From the NCBI GenBank assembly GCA_964483455.1, contig CAZACK010000001.1:59552-123551 (forward strand): a DNA stretch of 64,000 nucleotides, read 5' to 3'. Of this stretch, positions 26,009 through 33,963 are shown piece after piece. A program made the position numbers and the translations under genes. Every line of letters starts with the position of its first letter. The stretch's first letter is position 1. The stretch is from CAYZJD01 sp964483455. Lineage in GTDB: Bacteria; Acidobacteriota; Terriglobia; Bryobacterales; Bryobacteraceae. The notes beneath the pieces were generated by a model. It was not told the DNA's origin. It worked only from the letters and a program-made list of their open reading frames with translations, and made no database searches.

Positions 26009-27080
26009 AGAGGTAATATGCGGCGCAGGCGCCTTCGGAGGAAACCATGGGCGCGCCAAGCGGCCTTTCCGGCGTGCACCTCGAGCCGAACGCCGGGCAC
26101 TCGTGCGGCTTCTTGAGTCCTTGCAGCACCAGGCCGGCGATGCACTCGGGCGATTCCTCGACCGCGCCGGCGGCCGTTTCGAACCGCTCGGCGGCGTCGA
26201 AGGCGCGATACTTGTCTCGCAGCTTGAGCCCGCTTGACTGGATCTCGCCGATGCCGCGCCACTTCCGCGGAGACACCTCGAACACCTCGGCCATCCGCTC
26301 CCGCGCCGGCCGGTTGCCGTCGCGGCGAACCGAGCGGGCGTACTGGTTCTCCACCTCGGCGCGGCCGCTTTCGAGTTGCGTCACCGCCATGTGCACGCCC
26401 TCGAGCAGATCGAGCGGCTCGAAGCCGGTGACCACGATCGGCACGCGATATTTCCGCGAGATCGGCTCGTACTCCTCGTAGCCCATCACCGTGCAGACGT
26501 GCCCGGCCGCCAGGAACGCCTGCACCCGGCAGCCCGGCGAACTGAGGATCGCCTCGATCGCCGGCGGCACGAGCACGTGGGACACAAGCAGCGAAAAGTT
26601 CCGCACGCCCTCGCGCTCTGCCTGCCAGACGGCCATCGCGTTGGCCGGCGCGGTGGTCTCGAAGCCGACCGCGAAGAACACCACTTCGCGGCCGGGGTTG
26701 GCGCGCGCGAGCTTCAGCGCATCCAGCGGCGAGTACACCACGCGCACGTCGGCCCCTTCCGCCTTGGCGTCGAACAGACTTTTCGACGGGCCCGGCACCC
26801 GCAGCATGTCGCCGAACGAACAGAAAATCACCTCGGGCCGCAGGGCGATTTCGACCGCCTTGCCGATCAGCTCGACCGGGGTCACGCAAACGGGGCAGCC
26901 CGGCCCGTGGACGAGCGTAATGGCTTCGGGCAGCAGGTCCTGAAGCCCGCTCTTGACGATGGTGTGCGTCTGGCCGCCGCAGACCTCCATGATGGTCCAC
27001 GGGCGCGTCACCGCGGCGCGGATTGCGCGGGCCAGCTTCTTTGCCGCTTCCGGCTGGCGGTACTCGTCGAGGAACTTCAC
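25950..27080 (-). CDS. hypD: Hydrogenase maturation protein HypD
   Basis: 376 residues from the GTG at 27080, which overlaps the hypC stop (GTGA). The conserved Cys-bearing motifs are all present: MEVCGGQTHT, GPGCPVCVTP (cluster and substrate thiols), and the C-terminal CTPERPLGAPMVSSEGACAA region. HypD is an iron-sulfur protein that, with HypC, assembles the Fe(CN)2CO group of the [NiFe] site. The C-terminal tail past YYLYGR is about 15 residues longer than needed and is read through the hypE start region. Confidence 0.95.
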   Translation of the reverse strand: MKFLDEYRQPEAAKKLARAIRAAVTRPWTIMEVCGGQTHTIVKSGLQDLLPEAITLVHGPGCPVCVTPVELIGKAVEIALRPEVIFCSFGDMLRVPGPSKSLFDAKAEGADVRVVYSPLDALKLARANPGREVVFFAVGFETTAPANAMAVWQAEREGVRNFSLLVSHVLVPPAIEAILSSPGCRVQAFLAAGHVCTVMGYEEYEPISRKYRVPIVVTGFEPLDLLEGVHMAVTQLESGRAEVENQYARSVRRDGNRPARERMAEVFEVSPRKWRGIGEIQSSGLKLRDKYRAFDAAERFETAAGAVEESPECIAGLVLQGLKKPHECPAFGSRCTPERPLGAPMVSSEGACAAYYLYGRRPQQPSELRLSPAAAR

Positions 27081-27331
27081 GGCGAGTCCTCCTTCAGCTC
27101 GCCGAGTTCCTGCATCTCGCGCAGCGTCTCGAAGATTTTCCGCGCCTCCTGTTCGTCCACCACGCTCAGCGAGAAGCCGACGTGCACCATCACGTAATCG
27201 CCGATCTTCGCCTCCGGCGTGTAAGCGAGACACACCTGTTTCCGCACGCCGCCGAAATCGACTTTGCCGCGGCGGAGGCCGAGCGGGTCGTCTTCGATTT
27301 CAAGCACTTTGCCGGGGACCGCGAGGCACAT
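27077..27331 (-). CDS. hypC: Hydrogenase maturation chaperone HypC
   Basis: 84 residues beginning MCLAVPGKV; the N-terminal Cys exposed after Met removal is the residue that binds the iron and the large-subunit precursor. The strand LGLRRGKVDFGGVRKQVCLAY and DYVMVHVGFSLS follow the HupF/HypC fold. The C-terminal helix (EQEARKIFETLREMQELGEL) is normal. It chaperones the apo-large subunit HydA and passes Fe(CN)2CO with HypD. The start lies 6 bases after the hypF stop. Confidence 0.96.
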   Translation of the reverse strand: MCLAVPGKVLEIEDDPLGLRRGKVDFGGVRKQVCLAYTPEAKIGDYVMVHVGFSLSVVDEQEARKIFETLREMQELGELKEDSP

Positions 27332-27337
27332 GGAACC

Positions 27338-29578
27338 TCACTCCGACAGGCCGAGGCCTGCTCCTGCCAACACGGCCTGCCCGAGGGCGATGCCGCCGTC
27401 GTTAGCCGGGACCCGCTGATGCGTGTACACGCGAAAGCCTCGTTCTTCCAGCCTGGCCGCCGCCCGCTCCGTGAGGTAGCTGTTCTGAAAACAACCGCCG
27501 CTCAGCGCCACCTGACTGGCGCCGGCCCGTTCCGCGACCGAGACGATCCATTCGGCCAGCGCATTGTGGAATTTCGCCGAGATCACTCCTGGGTCGATTC
27601 CACGAATCACGTCGCGGCGCACCGCTTCGATCAGGGCAGACCAATCGGCGACCGCGCCCCTCTCCTCCAAACGATAGCACTCGTCTGTCTTTGCCGTCCC
27701 GATCGCGCGCTCGAGCAGCATCGCCGCCTGTCCCTCGAACCTGTTCTCCTGCGCGATGCCGGTCATCGAGGCGACAGCGTCGAACAAGCGCCCGACGCTG
27801 GTGGTGAGCGGCGCGTGGATCCCCTGCTCGAGCATCCGGAGGAGGACCGCGCGCCCGGGCGGGACCGCTTCCGGCCCGAAGATTTCCCACAGCAGGCTCG
27901 CCGCCGGGCGCCAGCATTGTTTGATGGCCGCGTCCCCGCCGGGAAGCCGGAACGGCCGCAGGTGAGCCACGCGCTCGAATCGCTTGTCCCGGACGAGGAA
28001 GAACTCGCCGCCCCAGATCGTCCCGTCGAGCCCGTAGCCGGTTCCATCCCAGGAGACGCCGAGGTATTCGCCGCGGACGCCGTTCTCGGCGGCGCAGGCA
28101 GCCACGTGCGCGTGGTGGTGCTGGATGCGCGCCACGGGGAGCCCCGAGCGGTTGGCCCAAATCGTCGAGGCGTAATCGGGATGCAGGTCGCAGGCCACCA
28201 GGCGCAGCTCGAAGCGATACAGCCGGCTCAAGTCCTCGATGGCGCGCTCGAAGGCCGCGCGGGCCTCGGCCGTGTCAAGGTCTCCGATGTGCTGGCTGAC
28301 AAACACCTGCGGCCCGACCGCGATCGCCACCGTGTTCTTCAGATGCCCGCCGACAGCCAACACCGGCTCGAGATCGCCTTCCACGCGCACGGGCAGCGGA
28401 GCGTAGCCGCGCGCCCGGCGGATCAGGCTCTCGCGGCCGCGGCTGACGCGCGCCACCGAGTCGTCGCAGGGCCGGGCGACGGGCCGGTCGTGCATCAGAA
28501 AAGCGGCGGCGATGCCGCCCAGCCTCGCTCGCGCCTCGTCGTTGTCGATAGCGATCGGCTCGTCGCTGCGGTTGCCGCTGGTGGCGACGATTGGATGGGG
28601 GAATTCCCGCATCAGGAGATGGTGCAGCGGCGAGTACGGAATCATCACCCCGAGCCACGGCGACGACCTCGCCACGCCGGGCGCCAGATCGGTGGCGGCT
28701 TTCGGCCGCAGCAGCACGATCGGCGCGGCCGCCGAGCGCAGCAGCCGTTCTTCCGCCGCCGATACCTCGCAATACTGGCGAACTGTCTCGACCGACGGCA
28801 TCATCAACGCAAACGGCTTTTCCTCGCGGCCCTTCAATCGCCGCAGGCGCGCCACCGCTTCCTCGTTCCGCCCATCCACCAGCAACTGAAATCCGCCGAT
28901 GCCCTTTAACGCAACAATGCGCCCGAGTCGCAGAGCCTCCGCCACAATCCCAACTTCATTTCCCTCTGTGTTCTCCGTGTCTCTGTGGTGAAGAGCCAGC
29001 CGGGGCCCGCACACTCGGCAAGCCACCGGCTGCGCATGAAACCTCCGGTCCTCCGGCGAGGTGTACTCGCGCCGGCAATCCGCACAAAGCTCGAACCCTC
29101 GCATGGTCGTGTTGGGCCGGTCATAGGGGATGTCCAGCACGATGCTGTATCGCGGCCCGCACAGCGTGCAGTTGATGAAGGGATAGCCGAAGCGACGGTC
29201 GGCGGGGTCGAGCAGTTCGGCCAGGCACTGCCGGCAGGTGGCCAGGTCCGGCAGAACGCTCACCGTCTTCTCAGCAGTGGAGTCGCTGGAGCGGATCTCG
29301 AAGGACGTGAAGCCGGCCGGCGCCAGGAGGCTCACCTCCTTCGTCAGAACAACGGCCGCCGCGGGCTTGTCGGATTCCAGCCGCGCCAGGAAGTGCTCCA
29401 GCTCGGCGCGCTGCCCCTCGACCTCTATCACCAACCCTGTGCTGGAATTGAGGACCCACCCGTTGAGTCCCATCTCCGCCGCCAACCGGTAAATGAGCGG
29501 GCGGAACCCGACCCCCTGCACGGCGCCTTGCAAGGTCACCCGCAGGCGCTCGATCTCAGTGCTCGCAATGCTGCTCAA
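27338..29578 (-). CDS. hypF: Carbamoyltransferase HypF, with an in-frame repeat insertion
   Basis: 746 residues. Order of domains: acylphosphatase (about 10-95, QGAVQGVGFRPLIYRLA), two Zn finger pairs (CRQCLAEL, CTLCGP, CADCRREY, CRVCGP), YrdC-like carbamoyl-adenylate domain (about 215-385) and the Kae1-like C-terminal domain with QHHHAHVAAC and SGGCFQNSYL. It makes carbamoyl-AMP from carbamoyl phosphate and loads the HypE Cys. The linker after the last Zn finger (HHRDTENTEGNEVG, about 197-210) is the translation of the palindromic repeat at 28958. The TTG start at 29578 lies in the end of hypB; a GTG at 29539 is an equally good start. Confidence 0.94.
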   Translation of the reverse strand: MSSIASTEIERLRVTLQGAVQGVGFRPLIYRLAAEMGLNGWVLNSSTGLVIEVEGQRAELEHFLARLESDKPAAAVVLTKEVSLLAPAGFTSFEIRSSDSTAEKTVSVLPDLATCRQCLAELLDPADRRFGYPFINCTLCGPRYSIVLDIPYDRPNTTMRGFELCADCRREYTSPEDRRFHAQPVACRVCGPRLALHHRDTENTEGNEVGIVAEALRLGRIVALKGIGGFQLLVDGRNEEAVARLRRLKGREEKPFALMMPSVETVRQYCEVSAAEERLLRSAAAPIVLLRPKAATDLAPGVARSSPWLGVMIPYSPLHHLLMREFPHPIVATSGNRSDEPIAIDNDEARARLGGIAAAFLMHDRPVARPCDDSVARVSRGRESLIRRARGYAPLPVRVEGDLEPVLAVGGHLKNTVAIAVGPQVFVSQHIGDLDTAEARAAFERAIEDLSRLYRFELRLVACDLHPDYASTIWANRSGLPVARIQHHHAHVAACAAENGVRGEYLGVSWDGTGYGLDGTIWGGEFFLVRDKRFERVAHLRPFRLPGGDAAIKQCWRPAASLLWEIFGPEAVPPGRAVLLRMLEQGIHAPLTTSVGRLFDAVASMTGIAQENRFEGQAAMLLERAIGTAKTDECYRLEERGAVADWSALIEAVRRDVIRGIDPGVISAKFHNALAEWIVSVAERAGASQVALSGGCFQNSYLTERAAARLEERGFRVYTHQRVPANDGGIALGQAVLAGAGLGLSE
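28958..28992. repeat. CACAGAG repeat, half copy B inside hypF
   Basis: On the minus strand the sequence begins TTCACCACAGAGACACGGAG and ends in AACACAGAGGGAAAT, the left half of the palindrome seen at 4732, 30226 and 33891. It is in frame with hypF and contains no stop, so it adds HHRDTENTEGN to the protein in a linker between domains. The right-hand half is missing. Confidence 0.8.
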
Positions 29579-30218
29579 TCCGGTTTCCCAGCCATCTCAC
29601 CCACGCCTCCAGGCCCTCGCCGGTGCGGCAGGAGAGCGGAAAAATCGCGGCGTGCGGGTTCACCGCGAGGACATTGCGGCGGAGTTCTTCCAGTTCCACG
29701 CCGGCGTACGGCGCCAGGTCGATCTTGTTCAGAATCACGACGTCGGAGGTGTGGAACATCAGGGGGTATTTCTTCGGCTTTTCCGCGCCCTCGACCACGC
29801 TGTAGACCATCGCCCGCAGATGCTCGCCGAGGTTGTACTCGGCGGGGCAGACGAGATTGCCGACATTCTCGATGAACAGCACCCGCAATCCATCGATGGG
29901 GAACTCGGCCAGCGCACGGGCAACCATGCGGGCGTCGAGATGGCAGACCGACCCGGTGGTGATCTGGTGGGAGGCGACGCCAAGGGCGAGGATACGGTCG
30001 CGGTCGATGGTGGTCTGGAGATCGCCCTCGATGACCGCCAGCCTGTAACGACCGCCGAGGCGCCGGATGGTTTGCTCGAGCACCGACGTCTTGCCCGCGC
30101 CCGGCGCAGACATGAGATTCACGGCGAGCAGCGGCTGCCGGTCAAACAGCGCGCGGTTGGCCCGCGCCGCCTCCTCGTTGGCTTTCAGGACGTTGGTGAC
30201 GAGCGGCATCCGCTGCAT
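29556..30218 (-). CDS. hypB: Nickel-insertion GTPase HypB
   Basis: 220 residues from the ATG at 30218 (an ATG three codons on is possible; the frame further upstream runs through a repeat). SIMIBI GTPase motifs: P-loop SAPGAGKTS, then EGDLQTTID, the Cys/His metal site VCHLDARM with NVGNLVCPAEYNLGEH, and guanine-specific NKIDLAPY. It inserts nickel into the large subunit with HypA. There is no N-terminal His-rich nickel store and no CxxCGC motif, so this is the short form. It ends 22 bases inside the first-choice hypF start. Confidence 0.95.
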   Translation of the reverse strand: MQRMPLVTNVLKANEEAARANRALFDRQPLLAVNLMSAPGAGKTSVLEQTIRRLGGRYRLAVIEGDLQTTIDRDRILALGVASHQITTGSVCHLDARMVARALAEFPIDGLRVLFIENVGNLVCPAEYNLGEHLRAMVYSVVEGAEKPKKYPLMFHTSDVVILNKIDLAPYAGVELEELRRNVLAVNPHAAIFPLSCRTGEGLEAWVRWLGNRIEQHCEH

Positions 30219-30225
30219 ATGAAAA

Positions 30226-30300
30226 TTAACCACGAAGGCACAGAGCACACAAAGAAGAACAAGAGTAATCTCTGTGCCCTCCGTGACTCTGTGGTGAAAT
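30226..30300. repeat. CACAGAG palindromic repeat, copy C (hypA-hypB gap)
   Basis: The left half reads AACCACGAAGGCACAGAG, and the right half CTCTGTGCCCTCCGTGAC followed by TCTGTGGTG, in inverted orientation about 28 bases apart. It fills the whole gap between hypA and hypB and is the only gap over 70 bases within the maturation genes, so it would lie as a hairpin inside the polycistronic mRNA just upstream of the hypB start. Confidence 0.85.
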
Positions 30301-30305
30301 CCAGC

Positions 30306-30650
30306 CTATTCAATTTCAACATATTCGACGCGCAGCTCACGTCCGGCGACGATCTCCACCGGCGATGCGCAGGCCGGGCAGATCGCGCTGAAGTCATTCA
30401 CGGCGGGCGCGTCCCGTAAACCGCACCTCCCGCACCGGGTCTCGAGCGGCACGCGTTCTATGACGAGCTCCGCGCCGCCGGCGAGCGTGCCCGTCCGCGC
30501 CACCTCGAAGGAAAACTCCAACGCCTCCCGCACGACGCCGGCGAAGTCGCCAAGCTGAATCTTGATGCCGGTGATCCGGCTGGCGCCGTTCCGCCGCGCC
30601 TCCGCCTCGCCGATTTCCAGGATGTCCTGAGCCAGGGAAAGCTCGTGCAC
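30306..30650 (-). CDS. hypA: Nickel metallochaperone HypA
   Basis: 114 residues from a GTG (MHELSLAQDILEIGEAEA). The N-terminal Met-His-Glu nickel site is present, as is a structural zinc finger: CGRCGLRDAP... SAICPACAS (two CxxC pairs). It hands nickel to HypB and the large subunit. The stop lies 5 bases upstream of repeat C, and the gene begins 6 bases after the protease stop. Confidence 0.95.
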   Translation of the reverse strand: MHELSLAQDILEIGEAEARRNGASRITGIKIQLGDFAGVVREALEFSFEVARTGTLAGGAELVIERVPLETRCGRCGLRDAPAVNDFSAICPACASPVEIVAGRELRVEYVEIE

Positions 30651-30656
30651 AAGACT

Positions 30657-31121
30657 TCAGATCAGGCGAGCGGGCTCGCGGACTTCCCGCGCAATCCGGG
30701 CGGCCACTTCCTCGACGGCCTGGAGCACGTTGGCCGACGGTGGCGCCCCGAAGACGAACTGCTCCGCCTCGATGCCGTAGATCACCATCCGTGGCGGCAG
30801 CAGGTCCAGGATGCGCGCAAGCTGGACCGCTTCGGCGACGCCGAAGGCATGCGTCGAGCAGCGCAGAAAATCGCCGACCACCGGAGCTTCGCGCGCGTCC
30901 CACACGAGGATGGTTCCCGGCGGCGCGCCGGACACCACCGCGTCCACCAGGATGACCTCGAGGTCGTCGCCGGCCCCCTGCCAGCTTTCCAGTAGCGCCA
31001 GCGCCTCGCCGCTTTGTTCCTCCGCCGGAACACCCATCTCGAGCAACCGGCGGGCGACGAGCAGGCCTGCCGCATCGTCGCCGCGATCGGCGTTGCCGCA
31101 CCCGATGATCAGCGTTCCCAT
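30657..31121 (-). CDS. [NiFe] hydrogenase maturation protease
   Basis: 154 residues from the ATG at 31121, chosen over a GTG two codons upstream because the fold begins MGTLIIGCGNADRGDDAAG. This is the HycI/HoxW/HyaD-type endopeptidase: the nickel-binding acidic residues are in NADRGDDAAGLLVARRL, in LVDAVVSG and the His/Cys region CSTHAFGVAEAVQLA. It removes the C-terminal peptide of HydA after nickel insertion, which completes assembly. The IIGCGN variant with Cys is slightly unusual next to the common GxGN. Confidence 0.93.
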   Translation of the reverse strand: MGTLIIGCGNADRGDDAAGLLVARRLLEMGVPAEEQSGEALALLESWQGAGDDLEVILVDAVVSGAPPGTILVWDAREAPVVGDFLRCSTHAFGVAEAVQLARILDLLPPRMVIYGIEAEQFVFGAPPSANVLQAVEEVAARIAREVREPARLI

Positions 31122-31132
31122 GCGCACCTACC

Positions 31133-33880
31133 TCATTGCATCACCAGCTCCGCTCGCAGCACCGGATCGTCGAACTCGCCCCGCAGCCGGAAGCCCAGCT
31201 TCTGGCAGACCCGGATCATGTTGGCGTTGTCCGCCAGCACGTCGCCGACGATCCGGCCAAGCTTCTCGTCGCGTCCGACCTGAATGAGGCGCTTTGTCAG
31301 CTCGATGCCGAGCCCTCGGCCCTGGTACTCATCGCTCACCAGCACCGCGAACTCCGCGTCGTCGGTTCCATGTAGTTTCCGCAGGCGGCCGACGCCGATA
31401 ATCTTCTGCTCGCCCGTCGCCGGGTCCTTGTGCTCGGCCACCAGCGCCATCTCGCGGTCGTAATCGATGAAGCAGATCCGGATCAGCCTCTCGTGCGCCA
31501 CCCGCTGGCTGAGCTTCATCATGTGCAGGTAGCGCAAGTAGACGGTCCGCTCGGAGAGCGTCTGGTGGAACTTCACAATCAGCGGCTCATCCTCGGGGCG
31601 GATCGGCCGGATCAGCACCGGGTTGCCGTCCTTCATCGTCCAGGTTTCGACGTACCGCGTCGGATACGGGCGGATCGGCAGCTTCGGAAGGTCCTGTTTC
31701 TGAACCTCCGGCCCGTGCACGACTACCCGGGCGTCCAGCGCGATCAGCCGTTCCGGCGACGCCAGCATCGGGTTGATATCGATTTCCTTGATCCAGCGCT
31801 GCTCGACCACCAGCCGGCTGAAGCGCACCAGCATTCGCTCCAGTTCTGCCAGGTCCACTGACTTTCGCCCGCGAACGCCCTTGAGCGCGGTATAGATCCT
31901 GGTCTGCTCCATCATCCGCCGCGCCAGCGTCGTGTTCAATGGCGGCAGGGCCAGAGCGCGGTCCTTAAACACCTCGACGAGCTGGCCGCCGAGGCCGAAC
32001 AACACGACCGGCCCGAACTGCGGGTCGAGGCTGCTGCCGAGGATGATCTCGTAGCCGTCGAGCTTGATCATCGGCTGGACGGTCACGCCGAGAAAATGCT
32101 CCGCTCCGGCCTTCTCCGTCACCGCCGACTGAATCGTCCGCCAGGCCGCGCGGACAGCATCGGCGTCCTTCAGATTCAATTGCACGCCGCCGACGTCGGT
32201 CTTGTGCGTGATGGTTTCTGAGAACAGCTTCAGCACCACCGGGTAGCCGATCTCTCCGGCGGCCGCGACCGCTTCCTCTTCGCTGCGGGCGATGCGCGTT
32301 TCGACCGTCGGAATGCCGTAAGCCTTGAGCACCTCCTTGGACTCGAACTCGGTCAGGATCTCGCGGCCGGCCTGCCTGGCCTGGTCGATGATCCCCGCCG
32401 CCTTCGGCCCGGCGTCGCCGGCCTCCTCGGCGCCCGTTCCGAACCCCGGCGTCTCGTAGATGCCGCGGAGGTTGTAGGTGTACGACCACATGTACTGGAA
32501 GGCGCGGGCCGCGGTGTCCGGGTAGGGAAAGGTAGGTATGTTGGCGGCGTTCAGAATCCGCTCGCCGGCGGCCACCTCCGGCCCGCCCATCCAGCTCGCC
32601 AGCACCGGCTTGTCGCCGAGGTTGGCGTACGGCTTGAGATGCTCGGCGATCCTCGTAGGATCGGTCATGTCCTGCGGGGTCAGCACCACCAGCAGGCCGT
32701 CGCTGTTCGCGTCTTTGGCGGCGATCTCGAGCGCCTTCGCGTACCGCTCGGGACTGGCGTCCCCGATAATGTCGATGGGATTGTTGCGGCTCCACTGCGG
32801 GGGCAGGATCTTGTTCAACTCTTCGATGGTTTCCGTCGTCAGCTCGCCCAGTTCTCCGCCGCTGGTGATCAGCGCGTCGGTGGCCAGCACGGCCGGGCCG
32901 CCGGCGTTGGTCAGGATGGTTAGCCGCGGGCCTCTCGGGCGTGGCTGCTTGGCCAGCACCTCCGCCATGTAGAACAGGTCGGAGATGTTGTTGACCCTCA
33001 GCACGCCGCTACGGCGGAAGGCCGCGTCGAGCACGTCGTCGCTTCCCGTCAGCGAGCCGGTGTGGGAGGCTGCCGCCTTGCCGCCCGCCGCCGTCCGTCC
33101 GGCCTTGATGATGATGATCGGCTTGGCTAGCGCCACCTCCCGCGCCGCCGACAGGAACGAACGCGCGTCGCCGACCGACTCCATGTAGATCAGAATCGCC
33201 CGCGTCTTCGGATCGTCGCCGAGGTAGTCGATCAGGTCGCCCCATCCCACGTCCACCATCGACCCGATGGAGAGGAAAGCGCTGAAGCCCACCATCTCGT
33301 CGAAGCTCCAGTCGAGAACCGCCGTGCACAGCGCGCCGCTCTGGCTGATAAAGCCCACGCTGCCCGGCCGGGCCATGCCGCGGCCGAAGGTGGCGTTCAG
33401 CCCGGTGGGCGGGCTCATCACCCCGAGGCAGTTCGGCCCGATGATGCGCATGCGGAACTTGCGGGCCTCTTCGAGAAGCTGGTGCTCCAGGTCCGCGCCT
33501 TTCGCGCCCATCTCCTTGAAACCGGCCGAAATGACGACGGCGCCCTTCACGCCGGCCTCGCCGCACTGCCGGATCACGCCGGGGCAGGCCGTGGCCGGCA
33601 CGATCACCACCGCCAGGTCCACCTGTTCTGGAACCGCGGCGATGTTCGGGTAGGCCTTGATGCCGAGCACGCTCGAGCGCTTCGGGTTCACCGGAAATAC
33701 CGCGCCGCCGAACGGAGTGCTGATCAGGTTCCAGAGCAGCGTCCGGCCCACCGAATTCGCCGTCTCGGTGGCACCGATGACGGCCACGTTCTCCGGCGAG
33801 AAGAATACATCCAGCGGATGTTTCCCGGGCCGGAAGATGCCGGATTCCTGTTCCGTCCCGGGCTTCTTGAGCGTTTTCAT
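31133..33880 (-). CDS. ADP-forming acyl-CoA ligase fused to GNAT acetyltransferase
   Basis: 915 residues. N-terminal CoA-binding Rossmann domain (about 25-155, VIGATETANSVGR), then ligase domains with the phospho-His loop AASHTGSLTGSD (about 275) and PQWSRNNPIDIIGDA, an ATP-grasp domain (about 495-715, GYPVVLKLFSETITHKTDVGGV), and a GNAT domain (about 765-915, FAVLVSDEYQGRGLGIELTKRLI). Enzymes of this layout either make acetyl-CoA plus ATP/ADP or act as cAMP- or amino-acid-responsive protein lysine acetyltransferases (Pat/PatZ types). The intact phospho-His does not rule out either. It lies between the structural and maturation genes, 9 bases ahead of the protease gene, and is preceded by repeat D. 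Confidence 0.9.
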   Translation of the reverse strand: MKTLKKPGTEQESGIFRPGKHPLDVFFSPENVAVIGATETANSVGRTLLWNLISTPFGGAVFPVNPKRSSVLGIKAYPNIAAVPEQVDLAVVIVPATACPGVIRQCGEAGVKGAVVISAGFKEMGAKGADLEHQLLEEARKFRMRIIGPNCLGVMSPPTGLNATFGRGMARPGSVGFISQSGALCTAVLDWSFDEMVGFSAFLSIGSMVDVGWGDLIDYLGDDPKTRAILIYMESVGDARSFLSAAREVALAKPIIIIKAGRTAAGGKAAASHTGSLTGSDDVLDAAFRRSGVLRVNNISDLFYMAEVLAKQPRPRGPRLTILTNAGGPAVLATDALITSGGELGELTTETIEELNKILPPQWSRNNPIDIIGDASPERYAKALEIAAKDANSDGLLVVLTPQDMTDPTRIAEHLKPYANLGDKPVLASWMGGPEVAAGERILNAANIPTFPYPDTAARAFQYMWSYTYNLRGIYETPGFGTGAEEAGDAGPKAAGIIDQARQAGREILTEFESKEVLKAYGIPTVETRIARSEEEAVAAAGEIGYPVVLKLFSETITHKTDVGGVQLNLKDADAVRAAWRTIQSAVTEKAGAEHFLGVTVQPMIKLDGYEIILGSSLDPQFGPVVLFGLGGQLVEVFKDRALALPPLNTTLARRMMEQTRIYTALKGVRGRKSVDLAELERMLVRFSRLVVEQRWIKEIDINPMLASPERLIALDARVVVHGPEVQKQDLPKLPIRPYPTRYVETWTMKDGNPVLIRPIRPEDEPLIVKFHQTLSERTVYLRYLHMMKLSQRVAHERLIRICFIDYDREMALVAEHKDPATGEQKIIGVGRLRKLHGTDDAEFAVLVSDEYQGRGLGIELTKRLIQVGRDEKLGRIVGDVLADNANMIRVCQKLGFRLRGEFDDPVLRAELVMQ

Positions 33881-33890
33881 CAGCGTTATG

Positions 33891-33963
33891 ATTCACCGCA
33901 GAGCCGCAGAGTACGCAGAATTCTATTGGCTCCTCTGCGCTCTTTGCGCTCTGCGGTTCATTC
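33891..33963. repeat. CACAGAG-type palindromic repeat, copy D (CGCAGAG variant)
   Basis: The left half reads TTCACCGCAGAGCCGCAGAG and the right half CTCTGCGCTCTTTGCGCTCT, then GCGGTTCA, inverted with a 20-base centre. The unit is CGCAGAG instead of CACAGAG. It lies in the only gap between hydA and the CoA ligase gene, so it splits structural from downstream genes and could cause partial termination or mRNA processing. Confidence 0.85.

Noticed and set aside
25950..26059. Possible frameshift between hypD and hypE because of their 59-base overlap
   Set aside because: Both proteins read cleanly to their conserved ends (HypD EGACAAYY plus tail, HypE from MAEDRSN to PRIC), so a plain overlap explains it.
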